From: a bacterium UBA4883
GTDB lineage: Bacteria > Bacillota > Clostridia > Oscillospirales > Acutalibacteraceae
Assembly (NCBI GenBank): GCA_002399225.1
Contig: DHDF01000033.1
Location: forward strand, 19,896 to 27,816
DNA length: 7,921 nucleotides
Reading direction: 5' to 3'
Below are positions 1 through 5,090 of the stretch, piece after piece; position 1 is the first letter of the stretch, and every line of letters starts with the position of its first letter. The notes below the pieces were generated by a model. The model was not told where the DNA came from, ran no database searches, and saw nothing but the letters and a program-made list of their open reading frames with translations. The translations under genes and the position numbers were made by a program.

Positions 1-4
1 CCTT

Positions 5-688
5 TCAGTGAAAGGGCGCAACGTAAAGCTTATCAATTTGATTAAGGGACGCATAGAAGATCTGATCGGGCCGGTCAAAGCCTTGAATTTTCAATTGCTG
101 CATCAGCCACTCTTGTGTATGCCCGCTGGATGTCAGATTATCCAAAAGAATTTTTCCATCTACAATGAGATCGATAGACAGCTTATTTCCCGGTTTTGAT
201 ATTTTCATTTCACCAGCATTTACGGATAGCTTTTCAGGTCTTAGTAACACGGTTAAACGACCGTCGTTTTCAAAAATGGCATAATCGACGTCCTCAATGT
301 TAAAAACATTCTTTTGCCGTAACAGCATCAGCAATTTGTTCATGCTGATCTTCGCTTTGGATAGTCCTTCATAAAGCAGTTTCCCTTTTTGGATCATAAG
401 AATCGGTTTGCCTTCTTCAACTTTCCGAAACAACGAACTTTTCATATTGAACTGATCTGTGATTAGAGCCATGGAAGTAATCACAATAGCAGAAACAGTC
501 GTTAGCAGCACAGAACTTTCATTTCCCAGCGACATTCGGACAGCCAAAGACCCAAGTGTTACGCCAATTAGAAAATCAAAAAATGTGATTCTGGAAATCA
601 TTTTTCGCCCCATGATCCTTCCGAGAATCAACAATACGATATATGCGACAACGCTTTTTACCACAGTTGAAATGATTTTTTGGATCAT
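5..688 (-). CDS. DUF421 (YetF-like) membrane protein
   Basis: This 227-residue protein fits the DUF421/YetF family. The N-terminal part is hydrophobic, with about three membrane segments (roughly residues 8-24, 36-52 and 60-79). Residues 27-50 carry the family signature region between helices (GRK...T-FDF-IG-TLGS-A). The soluble C-terminal part has the usual pattern: a 'GKPILMIQKGKL' strand near 93-104, a 'LLRQKNVFNIEDVDYAIFE' stretch near 122-140, and a closing small domain to about residue 215. In Bacillus, members of this family are linked to the spore inner membrane, but no molecular activity is established. The gene is complete, ending at TGA (5-7). An AGGAGG ribosome binding site lies at 701-706, 12 bases before the ATG, which is a little far. 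It is divergent from the next gene. The family call is firm; the function is unknown. Confidence 0.9.
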   Translation of the reverse strand: MIQKIISTVVKSVVAYIVLLILGRIMGRKMISRITFFDFLIGVTLGSLAVRMSLGNESSVLLTTVSAIVITSMALITDQFNMKSSLFRKVEEGKPILMIQKGKLLYEGLSKAKISMNKLLMLLRQKNVFNIEDVDYAIFENDGRLTVLLRPEKLSVNAGEMKISKPGNKLSIDLIVDGKILLDNLTSSGHTQEWLMQQLKIQGFDRPDQIFYASLNQIDKLYVAPFH

Positions 689-742
689 CTTTTAGGGAAT
701 CCTCCTTTTATACGTAAACTGACCTGATTTTCTTGATCAATA

Positions 743-792
743 TTGTTTTTATAAGTAATCTCGATTATACTCCCACCTTATAAAAAGCTTGA
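743..792. promoter_or_regulatory. Divergent promoter region with overlapping -10 boxes
   Basis: On the plus strand, TTGTTT (743-748) and TATACT (766-771) are 17 bases apart and would serve the gene at 827. On the minus strand the same spot reads TATAAT (769-764), with only a weak -35 candidate (TTCAAG, 793-788), and could serve the DUF421 gene. The two -10 boxes share most of their bases, so the two polymerases would compete. This is inferred from motif matching only. Confidence 0.4.
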
Positions 793-826
793 AGGCAAAC
801 TGTCACACGGTTACGGAGGCGTCAAT

Positions 827-1243
827 ATGAAAAGCTGGGTGAAAAACGGCATTTTATTTCTGGTTGGCGGCAGTATCTATGTCCTGATTGAAATCGTATA
901 CCGAGGCTGGTCCCACTGGAGTATGTTTCTGCTTGGCGGTATCTGCTTTCTGGCTCTTGGTTACATAAACCGTTTTCTGTCGTGGGATACGCCGTTCATT
1001 CTCCAAATGCTAATCGGCGCGGCCATTATCACGGCGCTGGAACTATTGACCGGCTATATCGTCAATATCAGACTTGGCTGGCATGTGTGGGATTATTCCA
1101 GAGTGCCGCTGAATCTTTGCAGTCAAATCTGTTTGCCAGCTAGCATTGTTTGGTATTTCCTTTCCGGAATCGGGATTTATCTTGACGATTGGCTCCGATG
1201 GAAGTTTTTCGATGAGGATAAACCGCATTATAAAATTTTATAA
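827..1243 (+). CDS. Small CmpB-like 'putative ABC-transporter type IV' membrane protein
   Basis: This 138-residue protein is almost entirely membrane-embedded, with four likely helices near residues 7-24, 32-48, 56-80 and 99-119. It matches the family named 'putative ABC-transporter type IV' (CmpB-like). The matching signatures are a Glu in the third helix followed by TG (E72, T75, G76), a WDYS motif at 88-91, then P-x-N and an ICLP-x-S-x-x-W stretch through about 109. The family name is misleading: there is no ATP-binding domain and no neighbouring ATPase, so transport should not be assumed. The start is supported by GGAGG at 815-819, seven bases before the ATG. The gene stands alone and is divergent from the DUF421 gene. 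The function is unknown. Confidence 0.8.
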   Translation: MKSWVKNGILFLVGGSIYVLIEIVYRGWSHWSMFLLGGICFLALGYINRFLSWDTPFILQMLIGAAIITALELLTGYIVNIRLGWHVWDYSRVPLNLCSQICLPASIVWYFLSGIGIYLDDWLRWKFFDEDKPHYKIL

Positions 1244-1345
1244 AAGCGCTTTTGATTCCCAAATGGAACAAAGACGTATCGGATTGATTTCCAGCGTGCC
1301 CGTTTTGTCTTTTTCCTCTGTTCTGATTGCTTATATCGGTTTTTC

Positions 1346-1363
1346 ATACTTGACATTAAGTAT
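1346..1363 (+). repeat. Inverted repeat over a TTGACA box upstream of L25
   Basis: ATACTT and AAGTAT form a perfect 6-base inverted repeat around GACATT. The left arm and spacer contain a perfect -35 hexamer, TTGACA (1350-1355). No convincing -10 box lies 16-18 bases downstream (the sequence there is about AGTAAGGG). It may be a promoter that needs an activator, an operator, or chance. Confidence 0.3.
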
Positions 1364-1366
1364 AGG

Positions 1367-1402
1367 ATAGAAGTAAGGGCTTCTATATGCAAAAAAAAGC
1401 CC
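1367..1402 (+). promoter_or_regulatory. Two mutually exclusive hairpins in the L25 leader
   Basis: ATAGAAG (1367-1373) can pair perfectly with CTTCTAT (1380-1386) over a six-base loop. Alternatively GGGCTT (1377-1382) can pair with AAGCCC (1397-1402). Bases 1380-1382 are needed by both, so only one can form at a time. The second hairpin ends one base before the AAAGGAG ribosome binding site (1403-1409). This layout could tune L25 translation. No regulatory ligand or known RNA family is recognised. Confidence 0.35.
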
Positions 1403-1417
1403 AAAGGAGTGTTATGA

Positions 1418-1987
1418 TTGAACAAAATAGTTATAGAAGCAATGAAAAGAACTGAAAAACCTAAAAGGGTTAGAAGAGATGGATTTATCCCAGGCGTTTT
1501 AAGCGGACCCGGTTTAGTCTCTGCGCAAGTGCAATTTAAGGCTGCTGAACTTAACAAAATCTTTGAAAAATATGGCACAAGAATTAAGCTATGGATCAAG
1601 ACAGATGCAGAGGAAAAATTCGGCTTTATTAAAGAAATTCAAAAAGATCCAGTTGAAGGGAAAATTATACATATTTCGATTCAATTGGTGAAAGTCGACC
1701 AAAATGTAAAATTGCATTTGCCAATTATTTTTGAGGGACAAGACACCTTAAAGCGCAAATTTTTGCAACTTCACATAAAAAAGCCGAGAATTGAGGTGGA
1801 AGGAAAAGTAAAATTCATGCCAAGCAACATTGTAATAGATGTTTCCAAGAAAAAGTTTGGTGATAGTATTACGGTTGCTGATTTTGATTTACCTTCTCAG
1901 ATAAAGCCGATTGCTTCTAATAATGAAATATTTGCAAGCATCAAAGGTAAAAATAAAGAGCTTGCGGAAGAAACAGAATCAGCTTAA
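1418..1987 (+). CDS. rplY: Ribosomal protein L25 (bL25, CTC/TL5 type)
   Basis: This 189-residue protein has the two-domain layout of CTC/TL5-type L25, which binds 5S rRNA in the large ribosomal subunit. Residues 1-92 form the 5S-binding barrel, with an RR-x-GFIPGVL-G stretch at 19-30 and the typical KEIQKDPVEGKIIH segment at 72-85. In many L25 proteins this H is followed by V-D-F; here it is I-S-I. Residues about 97-177 form the TL5-type C-terminal domain, including a D-V-S---FGDSI-V-D pattern at 141-155. The start is TTG at 1418, eight bases after AGGAG (1405-1409). An ATG at 1414 is in another frame and stops quickly; an in-frame ATG at 1442 would cut into the first strand. The gene is about 35% G+C by hand count of four lines, against roughly 58% in a sampled line of the downstream aldolase gene. 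An intrinsic terminator follows, so it is probably transcribed alone. Confidence 0.88.
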   Translation: MNKIVIEAMKRTEKPKRVRRDGFIPGVLSGPGLVSAQVQFKAAELNKIFEKYGTRIKLWIKTDAEEKFGFIKEIQKDPVEGKIIHISIQLVKVDQNVKLHLPIIFEGQDTLKRKFLQLHIKKPRIEVEGKVKFMPSNIVIDVSKKKFGDSITVADFDLPSQIKPIASNNEIFASIKGKNKELAEETESA

Positions 1988-2012
1988 TTCTAATTAGAGC
2001 GAGACATTTTTG

Positions 2013-2048
2013 ACTCTCCCGGACAACTTCTGGGAGAGTTTATTTTTT
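2013..2048 (+). terminator. Intrinsic terminator after L25
   Basis: ACTCTCCCGG (2013-2022) pairs with CTGGGAGAGT (2030-2039), with one G-U pair and a seven-base loop. It is followed by TATTTTTT. It lies 26 bases after the L25 stop and separates L25 from the regulator gene downstream. Confidence 0.9.
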
Positions 2049-2090
2049 AAATGTAGAAAATATCTGAGAGAAAGAATAATAAAAAAGCTC

Positions 2091-2119
2091 TTGACATGGA
2101 GAAAAAATTGTAGTATTTT
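2091..2119 (+). promoter_or_regulatory. Promoter of the TetR-family gene
   Basis: A perfect -35 box TTGACA (2091-2096) is followed after exactly 17 bases by TATTTT (2114-2119). Transcription would start near 2126, inside the proposed operator at 2123-2136. This is the best-looking housekeeping promoter in the window. Confidence 0.8.
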
Positions 2120-2122
2120 GAA

Positions 2123-2136
2123 ACTAAATAGTTAGA
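2123..2136 (+). promoter_or_regulatory. Proposed TetR operator O1 (autoregulation)
   Basis: ACTAAATAGTTAGA matches the perfect palindrome at 2836-2849 in 12 of 14 positions. It starts four bases downstream of the -10 box and covers the expected transcription start. Binding here would block the regulator's own transcription. This is inferred from sequence similarity between the two sites and their positions. Confidence 0.65.
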
Positions 2137-2148
2137 TAGGAGAATGTT

Positions 2149-2784
2149 ATGGGAAAAAGAGAAAGGAACAGCGAAATGACAAAACAGGCCTTGCTGGATT
2201 CAGCTGAGATTGAATTTTCCCAAAAGGGACTTTACGGGGCCCGTGTAGATGAAATCGCAGCGCGGGCAAAGGTCAACAAGGGTATGATTTATTTATATTT
2301 TGGCAGCAAGGAAGAACTTTATAAAAGTGTATTGGAATCTGTGTATTGTCGGTTAAGCCAAGATGAAAGCCTGGTTATTCAGAAAAAAGGAAACTGTCTA
2401 AACGAAATTGCAGAGATCATACGCACTTATTTCTATTTTTTAAAGGAAAACCCGGCTTACGTCCGCATGCTGATGTGGGAAAACCTGAATGATGGAAAAT
2501 ATTTTGCCGAAAAAGAGCTTGGCAGTGTGAAAAATCTCATTCGAAGCGAGCTGAAACAAATGATCGAATCCGGTAAAAAGTCGGGGGAAATCGCTCCTAA
2601 AATTGATCCCGACCAGATCTTGCTTTCTTTGATCGCTCTGAGTTTCAACTATTTTTCCAATATGTACACGCTCAGTGAAGTTTATGGCAAACCGATGGGA
2701 GAAGCGGAAAACTTGGAAGAACGGATTCAATCTGTAACGGATATGATGCTCTGCTACTTAAAAAATGACCAGCGGAAAAAGTAA
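2149..2784 (+). CDS. TetR/AcrR-family transcriptional regulator
   Basis: This 211-residue protein has a typical TetR N-terminal DNA-binding domain at about residues 10-57: helix 1 around LLDSAEIEFSQKG, then VDEIAARAKVNKGMIYLYFGSKEEL, where the recognition helix is followed by the YxYF-x-SKEEL hallmark. The remaining roughly 150 residues are helical and would bind an effector and dimerise; this part is not specific enough to name the ligand. AGGAG (2138-2142) lies six bases before the ATG. A strong promoter precedes it, with a palindrome-like site over the transcription start. A stronger copy of that site lies in the promoter of the next operon, so it most likely represses both itself and the oxidoreductase-aldolase-transporter operon, with release by a pathway compound. 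The repression role and the inducer are inference. Confidence 0.9.
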   Translation: MGKRERNSEMTKQALLDSAEIEFSQKGLYGARVDEIAARAKVNKGMIYLYFGSKEELYKSVLESVYCRLSQDESLVIQKKGNCLNEIAEIIRTYFYFLKENPAYVRMLMWENLNDGKYFAEKELGSVKNLIRSELKQMIESGKKSGEIAPKIDPDQILLSLIALSFNYFSNMYTLSEVYGKPMGEAENLEERIQSVTDMMLCYLKNDQRKK

Positions 2785-2790
2785 AAAACG

Positions 2791-2824
2791 AAAAAGGAAG
2801 TTCGTGGGAGGGTAGTCCTTTTTT
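2791..2824 (+). terminator. Weak possible terminator after the TetR gene
   Basis: AAAAAGGA (2791-2798) can pair with TCCTTTTT (2816-2823) around a 17-base loop, ending in a run of T residues. The stem has only three strong pairs and the loop is large, so termination would be inefficient. Some read-through into the next operon is plausible. The T-run also overlaps the -35 region of the next promoter. Confidence 0.35.
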
Positions 2825-2851
2825 GCATAAAATTAACTAACTAGTTAGTAT
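2823..2851 (+). promoter_or_regulatory. Promoter of the oxidoreductase-aldolase-transporter operon
   Basis: TTGCAT (2823-2828) and TAGTAT (2846-2851) are 17 bases apart. Both boxes are imperfect, as is usual for a promoter under tight control. A TATAAA (2851-2856) is an alternative -10 box but has no -35 at the right distance. The 14-bp palindrome (2836-2849) lies in the spacer and overlaps the -10, an ideal position for repression. Confidence 0.5.
2836..2849 (+). promoter_or_regulatory. Proposed TetR operator O2: perfect 14-bp palindrome
   Basis: ACTAACTAGTTAGT reads the same on both strands and is centred between 2842 and 2843. Symmetry breaks at the next base on each side. Its size and symmetry suit a TetR dimer, and a 12/14 match lies at the start site of the adjacent TetR gene (2123-2136). 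The pairing of two such sites at the two relevant promoters makes chance unlikely. Confidence 0.75.
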
Positions 2852-2875
2852 ATAAATAGAGGGAGATGAAATAAA

Positions 2876-2935
2876 GTGCATGAAATCGGAAAAGCAAGTT
2901 TGCCGCGCCGCAGAGGCAGAATGCCGCCTGGCTGA
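2876..2935 (+). other. Possible 19-codon leader ORF
   Basis: A GTG-started frame of 19 codons follows GGGAG (2861-2865) by ten bases. Its product would be rich in Arg and Pro (…LPRRRGRMPPG, then TGA). The stretch is strikingly G+C-rich compared with the AT-rich promoter next to it. A second overlapping frame starts at ATG 2880 and runs 25 codons to 2957. Either could be a leader peptide, a remnant of a former gene, or chance. No similarity is recognised. Confidence 0.2.
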
Positions 2936-2979
2936 CCGGGACAACTCAGAAAAATGAACCGATAGGAGGAATACATCAA

Positions 2980-3996
2980 ATGTGGACGGAAGAAAAACTG
3001 AATCAACTGCTTACCAGCCCGTCGGATGCGCTGGTGGAGGACATGAAGAAGATCGGAGGTGACATCATGGTGCTTGGCGCAGGCGGGAAAATGGGCCCTA
3101 CTCTGTGCCTGCTTGCAAAAAACGCCGCCGTTCAGGCGGGGAAAAATCAAAAGATTTATGCGGTCTCCCGTTTCAGTGACCGGGAATCGCGTAAACTGCT
3201 GCAAAAAGGTGGGGTGACAACGATCGCAGCAAACTTGCAAAACCTAGAAGAACTGCGCGCTCTGCCGGAAATTAAAAACATTATTTTCATGGCGGGGAAA
3301 AAATTCGGCACGGACGGCGCAGAATGTCAGACATGGGGAATGAATTCCGTTCTGCCAGTCTTTGTCGCAGAGCGCTTTAAGGCTTCCAGAATCGTGGCGT
3401 TTTCCACCGGCAATATTTATCCGATCGTTCCGCTTTCCACGGGCGGATGCACAGAGCGGGATCGGCCCGGCCCGGTCGGAGAATACGCCATGAGCTGTCT
3501 TGCAAGAGAGAGAACCTTTGAGTATTACTCGGAGCGAAACAATACCCCCGTCTTTTTGTTTCGCCTCAACTTTTCCATTGCGCTGCGCTACGGCGTACTT
3601 TGTGACATTGCGCAGAAAATCCTTTCCGAAACCCCGATTTCCGTTGCGACACCGTGCTTTAACTGCATCTGGCAGGGAACTGCCAACGAGATCGCCATCC
3701 GAGCCCTGCTGCATGCGGTTTCCCCAGCGGTAAAAATGAACGTGACTGGGCCGGAAACCGCTTCTGTCAGAGAGGTTGCAAACCGGCTTGGCGCCCTGCT
3801 TGGGAAAAAGCCGGTTTTCGAAGGGGCGGAAGGAACAGACGCCTACCTGAATAATGCGATGGACTGTATGGAGACGTTTGGTTATCCGTCGGTTCCGCTG
3901 GGCACTATGATCCGCTGGCAAGCGGAATGGATCAGGGATGGCGGAAAAATTTTGGGCAAGCCAACTCATTTTGAGGAAAGGAAGGGAAGCTATTAA
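2980..3996 (+). CDS. Atypical NAD(P)-dependent epimerase/dehydratase-family protein
   Basis: This 338-residue protein has a Rossmann fold of the extended SDR type. A dinucleotide-binding GxxGxxG loop (GAGGKMG, 33-39) follows a hydrophobic strand (DIMVLGAG), which favours NAD(P) binding. The active-site strand FSTGNIYP (141-148) supplies Ser142/Thr143. Tyr169 follows at the usual YxxxK position, but the fourth residue after it is Cys173, not Lys, so the standard catalytic lysine is missing. Later stretches (LRYGVLCDIA at 202-211, a WQG at 231-233, NVTGPE at 254-259, and PTHFEERKG near the C-terminus) match, as far as I remember, a little-studied family found beside DapA-like proteins. AGGAGG (2964-2969) lies ten bases before the ATG. 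The stop overlaps the start of the next gene (TAATG), so the two are translationally coupled and probably act in one pathway. It could reduce, oxidise or epimerise a hydroxy/keto acid; the substrate is unknown. Confidence 0.8.
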   Translation: MWTEEKLNQLLTSPSDALVEDMKKIGGDIMVLGAGGKMGPTLCLLAKNAAVQAGKNQKIYAVSRFSDRESRKLLQKGGVTTIAANLQNLEELRALPEIKNIIFMAGKKFGTDGAECQTWGMNSVLPVFVAERFKASRIVAFSTGNIYPIVPLSTGGCTERDRPGPVGEYAMSCLARERTFEYYSERNNTPVFLFRLNFSIALRYGVLCDIAQKILSETPISVATPCFNCIWQGTANEIAIRALLHAVSPAVKMNVTGPETASVREVANRLGALLGKKPVFEGAEGTDAYLNNAMDCMETFGYPSVPLGTMIRWQAEWIRDGGKILGKPTHFEERKGSY

Positions 3997-5060
3997 TGGA
4001 CAGGCACGAAAGCGCATTGCAAGTGCTTAGAAGCGGCACCGTGATCCCAGCCACGCCGCTTGCGCTGGATGACAACCGGAAGTTTGACGAATCCGTTCAG
4101 CGCCTGCTGATGCGGTATTACCTCAACAGTGGGGTCGGCGGCATCGCGACGGCCGTTCACAGCACCCAGTTTGAGATCCGGGATCCGAAATACGGTCTGT
4201 TTGAACCCGTGTTAAGGCTGGTTTCGGAAGAAACGGATGCCTATGAAAAAAAGAGCGGCAAAACCATTGTGCGCATTTCCGGCGTTTGCGGCCCTCTCCG
4301 CCAAGCGGTTTCGGAAGCGGAAACCGCCCGCAAATATGAATATGACGCCGTTCTGCTCAGCCCGGGCGGCCTGAATGGAATTTCAGAACAGGGACTGCTG
4401 GAACGCACCAAGGCCGTTGCAAAGGTCCTTCCAGTCATCGGCTTTTATTTGCAACCCGCAGTAGGGGGGAGGACGTTTTCCTACCGCTATTGGCAGCATT
4501 TTTGTGAAATTCCAAATACCGTAGCGATTAAATGTGCCTCTTTCAACCGTTACACAACACTGGATGTTGTTCGGGCAGCGACATTTTCCTCCCGGGCGAA
4601 GGAGATTACGTTATATACCGGCAATGACGACAACCTGCTGGTGGATCTTTTGACAGAATATCACTTTCCAAAGGATGGCAGGATCTGGAGCAACCGCCTG
4701 AAAGGAGGACTTCTCGGGCAGTGGTGCATCTGGACCGCGAAGGTGGTAAAACTGTTCCGCCAAATCGAAGCGCTCCGAACCCTTCCCGAAGTTCCCGCCA
4801 AGTGGCTGACTCTGGCAGCTCAGATTACAGACGCAAATGCTGCCGTTTTCGACGCAGCACATCAGTTCAGAGGCTGTATTCCCGGGTTGCATGAGGTCTT
4901 AAGAAGGCAGGGGCTTTTTCGGAACAATTTTTGTCTGGACCCCAGACTGTTGCTTTCGCCGGGTCAGGGGGAAGAAATCGACCGGGTTTGTGCCATGTAT
5001 CCCAATTTGTCTGACGATGCCTTTATCCGGCTTCACATGGATGAATGGAAGGCAGATTGA
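3996..5060 (+). CDS. DapA/N-acetylneuraminate lyase-superfamily aldolase, long variant
   Basis: This 354-residue protein appears to be a TIM-barrel class I aldolase of the dihydrodipicolinate synthase/N-acetylneuraminate lyase superfamily. The key residues are visible: Lys179 in VAIKCASFNRY, the expected Schiff-base lysine, and Tyr151 in PVIGFYLQP, the expected catalytic tyrosine, with Arg159 shortly after. The loop that binds the pyruvate-like carboxylate in DapA (GTTGE) is replaced by AVHSTQFE (53-60), which keeps a Ser-Thr pair. It is about 60 residues longer than ordinary DapA (around 290-300), mainly after the barrel. Lysine biosynthesis is therefore unlikely; a retro-aldol, dehydratase or decarboxylase reaction on a keto acid is more likely. 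Its ATG overlaps the previous stop by one base, so it is coupled to the oxidoreductase, and the transporter gene follows after 30 bases. The fold call is firm; the reaction is not known. Confidence 0.82.
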   Translation: MDRHESALQVLRSGTVIPATPLALDDNRKFDESVQRLLMRYYLNSGVGGIATAVHSTQFEIRDPKYGLFEPVLRLVSEETDAYEKKSGKTIVRISGVCGPLRQAVSEAETARKYEYDAVLLSPGGLNGISEQGLLERTKAVAKVLPVIGFYLQPAVGGRTFSYRYWQHFCEIPNTVAIKCASFNRYTTLDVVRAATFSSRAKEITLYTGNDDNLLVDLLTEYHFPKDGRIWSNRLKGGLLGQWCIWTAKVVKLFRQIEALRTLPEVPAKWLTLAAQITDANAAVFDAAHQFRGCIPGLHEVLRRQGLFRNNFCLDPRLLLSPGQGEEIDRVCAMYPNLSDDAFIRLHMDEWKAD

Positions 5061-5090
5061 TTTAGAAGAGATAAAAAAGGGGTGTTTGAA

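Noticed and set aside
1242..1253. AAAAGCGCTTTT palindrome right after the CmpB-like gene as a terminator
   Set aside because: The palindrome has no room for a loop without giving up its GC pairs, and only AT pairs would remain in the stem, so a stable RNA hairpin is unlikely.
1244..1370. Plus-strand frame continuing past the CmpB-like gene (to 1370)
   Set aside because: It begins inside the CmpB-like gene in another frame. The tail has some hydrophobic residues but no ribosome binding site or family match; I treat 1244-1345 as non-coding with no recognised content.
1228..1599. Minus-strand open frame of 123 codons across the L25 leader
   Set aside because: It overlaps both flanking real genes and shows no domain or start signal.
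3244..4017. A 257-codon open frame on the minus strand opposite the oxidoreductase gene
   Set aside because: It lies wholly against a well-supported coding gene, its product is Arg/Cys/Pro-rich with no recognisable fold, and no ribosome binding site was evident. It is a by-product of the G+C-rich codon use of the real gene.
3996..5060. Calling the aldolase dapA (lysine biosynthesis)
   Set aside because: The GTTGE loop is missing, the protein is about 60 residues too long, and no lysine-pathway genes are nearby.
5082..5090. GTG at 5082 as start of the Nramp-like gene
   Set aside because: The GTG overlaps the AAGGGG ribosome binding site. The ATG at 5091 has ideal spacing.
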